From: RFPW01 sp040401595
Lineage (GTDB): Bacteria > Pseudomonadota > Gammaproteobacteria > Burkholderiales > Burkholderiaceae_E
Assembly (NCBI GenBank): GCA_040401595.1
Contig: JBBAOE010000051.1
Location: 1-11,185, forward strand
DNA length: 11,185 nt
Direction: 5' to 3'
Positions 1-6,476 of this stretch are shown here, in pieces. Positions within the stretch are counted from its first letter, which is position 1. Each line of letters starts with the position of its first letter. A program made the position numbers and the translations under genes. The notes below the pieces were generated by a model, which saw nothing but the letters and a program-made list of their open reading frames with translations, was not told where the DNA came from and ran no database searches.

Positions 1-32
1 TGCGTCTTTGGCGGCAATCTTTGGTCTAAAAA
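1..32. other. Short non-coding edge after the last gene
   Basis: These bases follow the stop of the family 2 glycosyltransferase. I see no ATG, no stem-loop and no convincing start of another gene on the minus strand. A TTG codon is present, but too little sequence follows to judge it. Whether the operon continues beyond the window cannot be told. Confidence 0.5.
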
Positions 33-902
33 CTAGGGAATCGGAGCACTATCAAGAGTTTTCTTGGCTTGAGGGCCCAGGCCAGCGCGCAGTCCACGCC
101 CAATAGCCCTTAGGCGCTCGCGGCGCTCGGGCAGAATGCTCAGGGCATAAAAGAGGCGTAGCAAAAGGTAGCCCAGGCGCAGCAGAGCCCAGCCCGAGAA
201 GGCCAAACCATAACGCCGCAGAAGCCACAGGTTGTTGCGAAACTCATAGTACTCGCGGTAGGGCTTGTGAAAAGAAATTCCTGACTTTTTGTGGCGGTGC
301 AGGGCAAAAAGCCAAGACGGCAGCGGGTGCAGGTCGCCCAGGGCATGACTCAGACGGGCTTGGGGCCACTCATAGACTCCGTAGCCGCCGAGCCGGGCGC
401 GCAGGCAGTAGTCGTGGTCTACGCCGTCGATAAAGAGCGACTCATCAAAGGGACCAATGGCCTGCCAGCTGGGCAGGTGCACGAGGGTTCCGCTTTGAAT
501 CAAGAGGTTAACCGGGCGCGGGCGGGCGGCGCGGCGACCCTGGTCGAGGTAGTCAGGGCCTAGCAGGGCGGCCTTGGGGTCGAGCAGGTTTAGGGCGGAC
601 CGCAATTCAGAGAAACCGTCGCCAATAAAGCGGGAGTCCTGGTCCATAGTCAGGAGCCAAGAAAATCCCTGGTCGATGGCGCGGCGGGCTGCCTCGTTGA
701 GGGCGCCAGCAATACCCACGTTGTCGGGGCTGTGGATCCATTCTACGCGGTTGGCCTCGATGGGGAATTCCGCAATGGGAGCATTGGCGAAGACGTAGAG
801 CAGGTCAAGGCCCGAGGCGTAGCTCGCCAAACCCTGACTAAGCTGTTCAAGATTAGGATGGTAGAGCACCACTACCCCTGCGATGCGGGGCTTATCGGGC
901 AC
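33..902 (-). CDS. Family 2 glycosyltransferase, rhamnosyltransferase-like
   Basis: This 289-residue protein is predicted to be a cytoplasmic GT-A fold enzyme that adds a sugar from an activated donor to the growing lipid-linked repeat unit. Visible motifs are the N-terminal Rossmann-like strand IAGVVVLYHP (about 7-16), NVGIAGALNEA (61-71), the metal/nucleotide-binding MDQDS (86-90, a DxD-type motif), and SGTLVHLPSWQAIGPFDE (137-154) followed by a DGVDHDYCLRAR acceptor/catalytic-base region (159-170). The arrangement matches the rhamnosyltransferase-like branch of GT2, but the actual sugar cannot be read from sequence. A hydrophobic stretch near 235-255 may be a membrane-association helix. The start is GTG; it overlaps the end of the flippase gene by 11 bases and leaves only six residues before the first beta strand, so it fits the family well. 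It is the last gene of the visible operon and length is normal for the family. Confidence 0.9.
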   Translation of the reverse strand: MPDKPRIAGVVVLYHPNLEQLSQGLASYASGLDLLYVFANAPIAEFPIEANRVEWIHSPDNVGIAGALNEAARRAIDQGFSWLLTMDQDSRFIGDGFSELRSALNLLDPKAALLGPDYLDQGRRAARPRPVNLLIQSGTLVHLPSWQAIGPFDESLFIDGVDHDYCLRARLGGYGVYEWPQARLSHALGDLHPLPSWLFALHRHKKSGISFHKPYREYYEFRNNLWLLRRYGLAFSGWALLRLGYLLLRLFYALSILPERRERLRAIGRGLRAGLGPQAKKTLDSAPIP

Positions 903-2121
903 GGCGCAGGTAGCTGAAGGTGCGCAGGAGCAGGTAGCATTCCACCAGGACTGCGGCCGAGGTGAGCAGGGTCACGCGGTACTGCCCCAAAGCCACTAGG
1001 GTGAGAACAAAGCCTGCATAGAGCGCGACGGATTCCAGGGTGAAGCGCATGACGGCCCGCTCGTGGTTTTGCGCCAGGGCCTGCTGCACCACGACGATGC
1101 TCTCGAGGCCCACCACCAAAATATTCAGCGAGAGAATCTGCATTACCGACACTGAGATGAAGGCGCCCTCGGCGCTGAGTCCGGGCGATAGAAGGGCAAC
1201 AATTAGCGGAGCACCCGCAAAAACCGCCGCGGTGAGTACTGCGTTGGCGACCACGGAATAGGGAGCAAAGCGACGCACCAGGGCCTTGGCGTCGGCGGAA
1301 GCACTGATCTTCGGGAAAAGGCTGAGCCCCAAAATCTGCTGCGGTGCCTTGGCGAGCTGCACTACTCGGTCGGCGAGGTCGTAGTAGGCCACCTCGGCCA
1401 TGCCCACCGCGCCAATGAGTACGCGGTTTGCGTTGACGTAGAGCATGCCCGCCAAGCTGGTAACAAAAAAAGGCCAGCCTCCGCGAAGGTGAATCATGAT
1501 TCCGCTCAGGCTCGGCGCAGCAATACCCCCAAGGCGGCGGTAGAGCATAAAGGTGGCGATTACGATCATGAAAAGCGCCGCGGCGGTGTTTGCCGTGGGC
1601 ACCAGCCATGCATCTTTTTGAACGATGACCCAACTCAAAAGCAGGACTGCACCCAAAATTTTGCTGCCCACATTGAGCAGGGTAACCTGGTGCACCTTGT
1701 CGATGCCCTGGTAAAACCAAACCGGGAAGAAGGCCTCATAAAGCACCACGTGCAGCGAGAATACAAAGACATAAATGTGCGGATGAGTAAAAGGCCAGAG
1801 CGCCAGCAGCAGGCCGTAGGCCAGCAAGACGACCAGGAGAAGGAGGACCTTCATCCACCAGAGCTGGCTGACCTCGTGGCGCAGGGACTCGGGCTGGTCC
1901 TTGAGGCGGCTAACCAGGCGGGTGCCGTAGGTTTCGGTCGCGTAGTTGACTCCGACCATAAAGTAGGTGGCCACGGCCTGGGCAAAGACCACTAGGCCAA
2001 GGAGTTCGGCTCCCAAACGGTGCAGCAGAACCGGATACAACGCCAATGGCAGCAGCACGTTGACGGCCCGAAGCATTGCCAGGGCGCTAAAAGTCTTGAC
2101 CAACTTCTTAGTACTGGACAT
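892..2121 (-). CDS. wzx: Wzx-type polysaccharide flippase
   Basis: This is a 409-residue, strongly hydrophobic protein with about 12 predicted membrane helices, as usual for the polysaccharide transporter branch of the MOP superfamily. It would flip the undecaprenyl-pyrophosphate-linked repeat unit from the cytoplasmic to the periplasmic face of the inner membrane. FFPVWFYQGIDKV (131-143) matches the 'P.WF.QG.E' signature of RfbX/Wzx proteins. A charged loop (66-85) sits between early helices, and the N-terminus begins with a basic stretch before the first helix (MSSTKKLVKTFSAL). I chose the ATG at 2119-2121 because its A is also the last base of the preceding gene's stop (TAATG) and the protein then starts at the usual place. 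A longer reading to 2301 gives an arginine-rich, non-family extension lying wholly inside the acyltransferase gene, so it is rejected. Family assignment is firm; the substrate is unknown. Confidence 0.9.
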   Translation of the reverse strand: MSSTKKLVKTFSALAMLRAVNVLLPLALYPVLLHRLGAELLGLVVFAQAVATYFMVGVNYATETYGTRLVSRLKDQPESLRHEVSQLWWMKVLLLLVVLLAYGLLLALWPFTHPHIYVFVFSLHVVLYEAFFPVWFYQGIDKVHQVTLLNVGSKILGAVLLLSWVIVQKDAWLVPTANTAAALFMIVIATFMLYRRLGGIAAPSLSGIMIHLRGGWPFFVTSLAGMLYVNANRVLIGAVGMAEVAYYDLADRVVQLAKAPQQILGLSLFPKISASADAKALVRRFAPYSVVANAVLTAAVFAGAPLIVALLSPGLSAEGAFISVSVMQILSLNILVVGLESIVVVQQALAQNHERAVMRFTLESVALYAGFVLTLVALGQYRVTLLTSAAVLVECYLLLRTFSYLRRAR

Positions 2122-2123
2122 TA
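2121..2123 (-). other. TAATG stop/start junction, acyltransferase to flippase
   Basis: The acyltransferase stop TAA and the flippase start ATG share one base. No Shine-Dalgarno-like sequence precedes the ATG; the upstream minus-strand bases are the last codons of the acyltransferase. This arrangement is commonly associated with termination-reinitiation coupling, which would keep the two products in proportion. The base arrangement is seen directly; the coupling is inference. Confidence 0.6.
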
Positions 2124-2660
2124 GAGCATCGCAATACGGTAGTCTGCTGGGCAGTAATCTAGGGCCTCGGGCGGACGCTGGGCGATGACGGTGGCGGGGA
2201 TTCCGCCCACCACGGTGAGCGGGGCGACGTCTTTGGTGACTACGGCCCCTGCGGCGACGACGGCTCCCCGGCCCACGGTCACTCCGGGCAAAATGATGCA
2301 TCGGGTCGAGAGCCAGGCGTAGTCTTCGATGGTGACCGGCCCACCGCTGTTGGGAAAGCCGGGCAGGCGGTAGTCGTGCTGCAGGGTATAGATTTTAACC
2401 TCCGACGAAATATTCACGTTTTGACCAATGCGCAGGCCCTCGCGCCCGTCGAGTTCGCAGCGGTCGCCCACGACGGTTCCGCGGCCAATCGTGATGCGCT
2501 TGGGTCGGCGAAGCTCAAACCGGCCCATAAGGACGGTTCCGCGCTCGAGGTGCAGTCCATAGGCATTGCGCAGAATGAAGTTGCGCAGGTGCATGCTCGG
2601 CAGCGACGCAGTGAGGCGCAAACCCAAGTAGTAGAGGCCGACGGCGTAGGCGCGAAGCAT
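2121..2660 (-). CDS. Hexapeptide-repeat (LbH) acyltransferase, WcaF/WcaB-like
   Basis: This 179-residue protein has the left-handed parallel beta-helix of the hexapeptide acyltransferases, which transfer acetyl (or another acyl group) from acyl-CoA to a sugar hydroxyl. Hexapeptide-type repeats run from about residue 55 to 155 (for example ITIGRGTVVGDRCEL and LPGVTVGRGAVVAAGAVVTK). The YTLQHD segment (91-96) supplies the likely catalytic histidine, His95, in the position typical of the NodL/maltose-acetyltransferase/colanic-acid group. DYAWLSTRCIILPGV (113-127) and VGGIPA (151-156) are also typical of this group. The N-terminal 35 residues are less conserved. It probably O-acetylates a repeat-unit sugar, but a serine-acetyltransferase-like or other sugar acceptor cannot be excluded. 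Both ends are fused to neighbours by TAATG junctions, so translation is likely coupled to the wzi-like gene before it and to the flippase after it. Confidence 0.88.
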   Translation of the reverse strand: MLRAYAVGLYYLGLRLTASLPSMHLRNFILRNAYGLHLERGTVLMGRFELRRPKRITIGRGTVVGDRCELDGREGLRIGQNVNISSEVKIYTLQHDYRLPGFPNSGGPVTIEDYAWLSTRCIILPGVTVGRGAVVAAGAVVTKDVAPLTVVGGIPATVIAQRPPEALDYCPADYRIAML

Positions 2661-2662
2661 TA
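2660..2662 (-). other. TAATG stop/start junction, wzi-like gene to acyltransferase
   Basis: The stop of the wzi-like gene and the start of the acyltransferase share a single base, giving TAATG. As at the next junction, no ribosome-binding sequence is visible and the preceding codons end in CTC TAA TG. Translational coupling is the simplest reading. Confidence 0.6.
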
Positions 2663-4426
2663 GAGGCGGTAGATGGCGTTGAGGTTAAACTGGGGCGTGA
2701 GCGAGTTTTGGCCGGGCTGGCGAAAGGCGTTGCCCGGTTGGGTAAAGTCAAACTGCCAGTTGAAGTTCCAGGTCTGCATCATTTGCACCTGAGCCTGTAT
2801 GATGAAGCCATAAAAGCGCTGCTGGTAGCTCAAAAAAGCACTGAGGTCGACCCAGCGCTTGGAGATGTCGCGAAAGGTGCCGCCAACGGGGTACTGTATG
2901 TAGGGTAGTCGGTAGTAGTAGGTCTCGCGGTTGTGCTCGTAGCGCTCTAGGCGCAGGGTCAGTTTTTTGTCTTTGGGACCGATCCAGCTGAGTGCCCCGG
3001 TCTGCAGTGCGCCACCAGGGCCAATGCCAGCCCCTAGGACTTGACCGGCATGGGTGTAGCCTCCGTTGAGGGGGTGGGTGTACCAGCTGTAGTTATAGGC
3101 ACGGGCCGTGCTCGAGAGGCCTTGGGCGATCTCGGTCATTTCGTACTCGAGCATGAGCCAGTTACCCGGCTTTTTCATGGGGGTCATCTTGCGGAATCCC
3201 ATCATGTAGGCCCGCGTATGGTTGATGTCGCTCACAAGGTCTTCAAAGTCCCAGGCGGCGTCTTCGCGACCAAACTCGACGTAGAATTCTGCATGGGATT
3301 CTGGCATCACGTAGCGCAGGTAGATCGAAACCAACTGGTTGCGCTCGCCCCCGTCTTCGCCCGAAACGTTTTTAAGAATGGGTCTGAAGATTTCGGCCAG
3401 CGAGCCAATGGTCAGGGAATCGGCCGTAGTCATGATGGCTCGGTTGGCCCCAACATACAAGCCAGGAAACATTTTGGGCTGAAAATTGACCGCGAGGCCG
3501 GTAAAGCCCTTGCGCTGGTTGTCTAAATCGGTGGTGCGCTCAATTGGTGCGGTTACCCAAGGCCAGAACTGCGTGGTGGCAAGCCCGTAGGGGTAAAAAC
3601 CAGAATAACTAAGCAGGCCCGACACGGCCTGAAACTCAATGGCGCCTGCAAAGGTCTTGATGGGCTTATTGCTGTGCGCCGTGAGGTGAAAAAATCCCGG
3701 GGCATTGTTGGTCATCAGCAGGGAATTGTAGTGGCCCGGACCCCACCAGAGGTTCTCGGTACTGACTCCCAGACCCACCGACCTGGTATTGAATTTTAAA
3801 TAACTCTGGCCCCAACCCTGGTAGCTAAAGGGCTCTTGGCCAAAGTGGTCGGGCATGTCAATACCAAATTGGCGAACGGGCGGCTGGTCAAAGGCCTTGT
3901 TTTGAGCAAAGGTCTGCTCGGGGCGGAACTGGCCCTCGAAGGGCCCGAGCTTGGCGTAGGCTCCGACCGAATAAAACGTTTGGAGGCCCACGTTGGGCAC
4001 CATGGGGCCGTCTTGCCAACCGTAGGGGTGGTGGGTATTGTAGCGCACCCGCACCTCAGCGGGGAGCACTACCGCCTGCACCGCCCCCTTGAGGTAGCGC
4101 ACCTGCAGCGGAAGGTTGGGCAAAAGGGCCGCGTCTTCAGGGTTGCCGGCGTTGATGCTGCCCTTGGTGCTGTCGCGAAGGAGTCCGTACTTGTTGAACG
4201 ACTGGCTGAGGTCTGCAAAGGGGTTGTTGTGCGCAAAAGGCATTTTGGCATTGGTCGCATAGGAGTGGTGCACGGGGCGGATGCAGTAGCTCACGCTCAA
4301 GGGCTGCTCGCCGGTGAGTTGGGCCATGCGCACCCGATCTTCATAAAAAGTCATACCAACCGGTATGCTCTGCGCCCCGGCCTTAAGGGCTAAGAGGCTA
4401 AGGACTAGGAATGGGTAGGGGTTCAT
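2660..4426 (-). CDS. wzi: Wzi-family outer-membrane capsule assembly protein
   Basis: This 588-residue protein begins with a signal peptide (hydrophobic LVLSLLALKAGA, probable cleavage near residue 18 at AGA/QS) and ends in a beta-signal-like strand FNLNAIYRL. It should be an outer-membrane beta-barrel. GVSTENLWWGPGHYNSLLMT (220-239) with the following NNAPGFF, and HPLNGGYTHAGQVLGAGIGP (451-470), resemble conserved blocks of the capsule assembly Wzi family. E. coli Wzi, about 480 residues, is an 18-stranded barrel that anchors or organises the K30 capsule at the surface. This homologue is longer, as is common in Bacteroidota. Alternating aromatic/polar segments throughout fit barrel strands. 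The ATG is supported because the next methionine (residue 25) would remove the signal peptide. The first 29 bases overlap the end of the polymerase gene in another frame. Its presence suggests at least part of the polymer stays cell-associated. Membership is confident; the molecular role is by analogy. Confidence 0.87.
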   Translation of the reverse strand: MNPYPFLVLSLLALKAGAQSIPVGMTFYEDRVRMAQLTGEQPLSVSYCIRPVHHSYATNAKMPFAHNNPFADLSQSFNKYGLLRDSTKGSINAGNPEDAALLPNLPLQVRYLKGAVQAVVLPAEVRVRYNTHHPYGWQDGPMVPNVGLQTFYSVGAYAKLGPFEGQFRPEQTFAQNKAFDQPPVRQFGIDMPDHFGQEPFSYQGWGQSYLKFNTRSVGLGVSTENLWWGPGHYNSLLMTNNAPGFFHLTAHSNKPIKTFAGAIEFQAVSGLLSYSGFYPYGLATTQFWPWVTAPIERTTDLDNQRKGFTGLAVNFQPKMFPGLYVGANRAIMTTADSLTIGSLAEIFRPILKNVSGEDGGERNQLVSIYLRYVMPESHAEFYVEFGREDAAWDFEDLVSDINHTRAYMMGFRKMTPMKKPGNWLMLEYEMTEIAQGLSSTARAYNYSWYTHPLNGGYTHAGQVLGAGIGPGGALQTGALSWIGPKDKKLTLRLERYEHNRETYYYRLPYIQYPVGGTFRDISKRWVDLSAFLSYQQRFYGFIIQAQVQMMQTWNFNWQFDFTQPGNAFRQPGQNSLTPQFNLNAIYRL

Positions 4427-5738
4427 GGCTTGGTGGTGGGTTGATTCGGCGGTAGGCCAAAGCTAAAAATAAGAAAGGCAGGGGGTCGCCGATGGTGCCC
4501 AAAATAATCATATTGAATAAAAACAGCACCACAACGGCCCGGGTGTTGGGATTTTGCCACATAGCTAAGGGGCTAATGTAGGGGTACATCGCGACGGCAA
4601 AAAGGATGAATCCGACCACGCCTGTTTCGAGAAAGAGGTCTGCGCTAAAGGCCGTGGGGCGAAACCCGTCGTAGGGAGAGTAGTACATTTCAAAAAAGGC
4701 GACTTCGATTTCGCTCAAACCCAGGTCAAGCAGCGAGGTTATGCTGGCCTGCGGCCAGGACCCCAATCCCCAGCCAAAGGGGTGCATAATGCCAAAGGGG
4801 TAGCTGCCCATGAGGCTGACGGTGCGGATTCCGCCCTCCCACATGACGTATTCAAAGAGGTCTTTGTAGCGTTCTTCGTAGACCACGTTGTACACGAATT
4901 CAAGGGACCGCGGCAGCTCAAAATTCTCGCCGTACCAGCCAAGGCCAATTATAAACGCCACTATGAAGGCAAGAACCGGCTTCCAGGCCTTGCGCCAGTC
5001 TTGGTGCGAAATCAGGTACACCGACATGATGATTAATCCGGTTAGGGACCGAACAATTACCAGGTCATACAGGGCCATTAGGGCGGTTAAGATCAGCCCC
5101 TTGGGAGAGCGCTGCTGAATGTTCATCAGCAAAATTGCGTAGGCAAAGTAGTGGTGCACACCAAAGGCGTGGTAGGACGGCTCGGCAAAGAGTCCGCTGC
5201 AGCCCCGCCCGTATTCCCAAGAGACCGGAACCCAGCGGTCAATAAAGAAATTCATGGGGCGCACCAGGATAGACGGGAACAGATCGAAGTACTGCATCAA
5301 GCTGACCGCGACGTTGAGGCCAAACATGACCCAAAATGCCCTGTTGACGTACTTGAGTTCTTCTTCGCCCACCGTGAGGATGGTGAAAAACACGACCGAC
5401 GCGTTGAGCAGGGCCATAAGCGAGCGCAGGCCAATCATTGCGCTGCCGCCCGTGGCTAAGAAGTAGAGGTAGCTGAGCACCAGGTAGCCCGCAAAGAGCA
5501 GATAGGCCAGGCTGGGGCGCAAATCCTTGCGCAGGGCATAGGCTGCCGTCCATGGGAATATTTCTGGCCTACCCAAAAACGGGGTTGTCGTACCCAAAGT
5601 AATGTTGGGCACGAAGATTAAGTAGGCGAGAATTTTGCGGTACCAGGGCATGGGGTATTCAGCGTTCAGCTTAGAATAATTGGTGGCGGTTGCGGAGTTA
5701 GGGTAAAAATATCGGCTCAAAGGTAGGCTTTTAGCCAT
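4398..5738 (-). CDS. wzy: Wzy-like O-antigen/capsule repeat-unit polymerase
   Basis: This 446-residue integral membrane protein has roughly 10-12 predicted helices and no strong overall conservation, as is normal for Wzy polymerases. These join lipid-linked repeat units at the periplasmic face of the inner membrane. Diagnostic pieces are GRGCSGLFAEPSYHA (177-191), matching the 'G.F.EPS..A' block common in Wzy proteins, a large extracytoplasmic loop at about 270-355, and HPFGWGLGSW (319-328), matching the 'hP..G.G.G' block near its end. Arg305 and Arg178 are candidate functional arginines of the two periplasmic regions. The start at 5736-5738 overlaps the previous gene by 8 bases. A shorter start at Met30 (MPWYRK), just before the first helix, is possible. 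The C-terminus is a proline-rich tail (PPPSHEPLPIPSP) encoded partly by DNA that also encodes the Wzi signal peptide. An O-antigen ligase (WaaL) has similar architecture, but the context favours a polymerase. Confidence 0.82.
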   Translation of the reverse strand: MAKSLPLSRYFYPNSATATNYSKLNAEYPMPWYRKILAYLIFVPNITLGTTTPFLGRPEIFPWTAAYALRKDLRPSLAYLLFAGYLVLSYLYFLATGGSAMIGLRSLMALLNASVVFFTILTVGEEELKYVNRAFWVMFGLNVAVSLMQYFDLFPSILVRPMNFFIDRWVPVSWEYGRGCSGLFAEPSYHAFGVHHYFAYAILLMNIQQRSPKGLILTALMALYDLVIVRSLTGLIIMSVYLISHQDWRKAWKPVLAFIVAFIIGLGWYGENFELPRSLEFVYNVVYEERYKDLFEYVMWEGGIRTVSLMGSYPFGIMHPFGWGLGSWPQASITSLLDLGLSEIEVAFFEMYYSPYDGFRPTAFSADLFLETGVVGFILFAVAMYPYISPLAMWQNPNTRAVVVLFLFNMIILGTIGDPLPFLFLALAYRRINPPPSHEPLPIPSP

Positions 5739-6474
5739 AGGCTCTGCCCCTGCCGGCGGTTTGCAGGCGGCGCAGAAGGCGGTCTACTAAACGAATAAAA
5801 CGATACTCCCAGCCCTGAAAAGGCCGAAGGACGTCGAGGGATTGAAGCTCGCGGCTAAGGGCATGCTCCCAGATTATGGTTTGCCTTTTGCGGGCAAGAT
5901 CAGCGGGGCTTCGCGGCCCCTGGTAGCCGACCCCGGGAACCGGGTGGTAGAGCCACCGGCGCAAGAAGGCCTCATAGGCAGGGCTGGGTTCTGGGGTAGC
6001 CGCAGTAGCATATTTTGCGGATTCGCCCGAGGCGACGGGTTCTAAAGTCCGCCTGACTGCGGCACTGAATATACTGAGGTCGGCCTGCGAAGGGAGGTAG
6101 AAAATCCAGCTCGAGGCATAGGGGTCGGGAATCTCTGAGGGGCGCTCTCGGGGGGCGGGGTATACATCGCAATACACGCCGGGCGTCGGTAACCAGTTAC
6201 TAGTTGCTAGCAACCATCGGGCCCAAAGGCCCGATGCGTGGCGATCTAATAGGGTATCGTTTACGACAACAAAGGGGCCTGAAGTGCGGGCATACTCCGA
6301 GGCCCTGGCATAAGCGCCGAACTCAAAGTGATCGTTGCCCACAAAACAAGGATGCTCCTTGCGGTCGGGGTGGGTGTGCAAGAGCGTCAGTTCTGCCCCC
6401 AATTGGTCGGCCCAGCCCTGCCATTGGGCCTGGCGAGCAGGCGTCCAGTGAAAGGCGACGCCGATAACTTCCAT
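5731..6474 (-). CDS. Unrecognised protein with FEFGAY and VVVNDT motifs; possible glycosyltransferase-like enzyme
   Basis: I cannot assign this 247-residue protein to a named family with certainty. It has no signal peptide or clear membrane helix and looks cytoplasmic. Visible blocks are an N-terminal hydrophobic strand (MEVIGVAFHW), NDHFEFGAYARASEYA (47-62), a second buried strand with a polar end GPFVVVNDTLLDRHA (66-80), SSWIFYLPSQAD (121-132), WLYHPVPGVGYQG (174-186), and a helical block with RKRQTIIWEHALSREL (195-210). The 'FEFGAY' and 'VVVNDT' arrangement loosely recalls the 'D-F-G-A-Y' segments of rhamnan-synthesis-F-like and other capsule-locus glycosyltransferases. That resemblance is weak and a catalytic DxD is not obvious. 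The C-terminus is arginine-rich and amphipathic and could touch the membrane. I chose the ATG at 6472-6474, two bases after the co-polymerase stop. An upstream start at 6555 adds a sequence lying inside that gene and is unlikely. It sits between the chain-length regulator and the polymerase. Confidence 0.7.
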   Translation of the reverse strand: MEVIGVAFHWTPARQAQWQGWADQLGAELTLLHTHPDRKEHPCFVGNDHFEFGAYARASEYARTSGPFVVVNDTLLDRHASGLWARWLLATSNWLPTPGVYCDVYPAPRERPSEIPDPYASSWIFYLPSQADLSIFSAAVRRTLEPVASGESAKYATAATPEPSPAYEAFLRRWLYHPVPGVGYQGPRSPADLARKRQTIIWEHALSRELQSLDVLRPFQGWEYRFIRLVDRLLRRLQTAGRGRAYG

Positions 6475-6476
6475 AG

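Noticed and set aside
872..1720. 282-codon alternative minus-strand frame inside the flippase gene
   Set aside because: Composition is rich in G, R, A, H and P with no fold-like pattern. It is a shadow of the flippase in GC-rich DNA.
1489..1995. 168-codon plus-strand frame antisense to the flippase
   Set aside because: Charged, Q/H-rich low-complexity translation with no recognisable domain; explained by the codon use of the membrane protein on the other strand.
2122..2301. 60-residue N-terminal extension of the flippase, very rich in arginine (RRRRRGRSHQRRR)
   Set aside because: It is the out-of-frame reading of the hexapeptide-repeat coding region of the acyltransferase. Flippases start just before the first helix, and the TAATG junction gives a natural start at 2121.
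3041..3526. 161-codon plus-strand frame antisense to the wzi-like gene
   Set aside because: No domain, no promoter context, and it is fully covered by a confident gene on the minus strand.
3836..4393. 185-codon plus-strand frame antisense to the wzi-like gene
   Set aside because: Repetitive V/G/H/L composition typical of antisense frames. The minus-strand gene has clear family motifs and a signal peptide.
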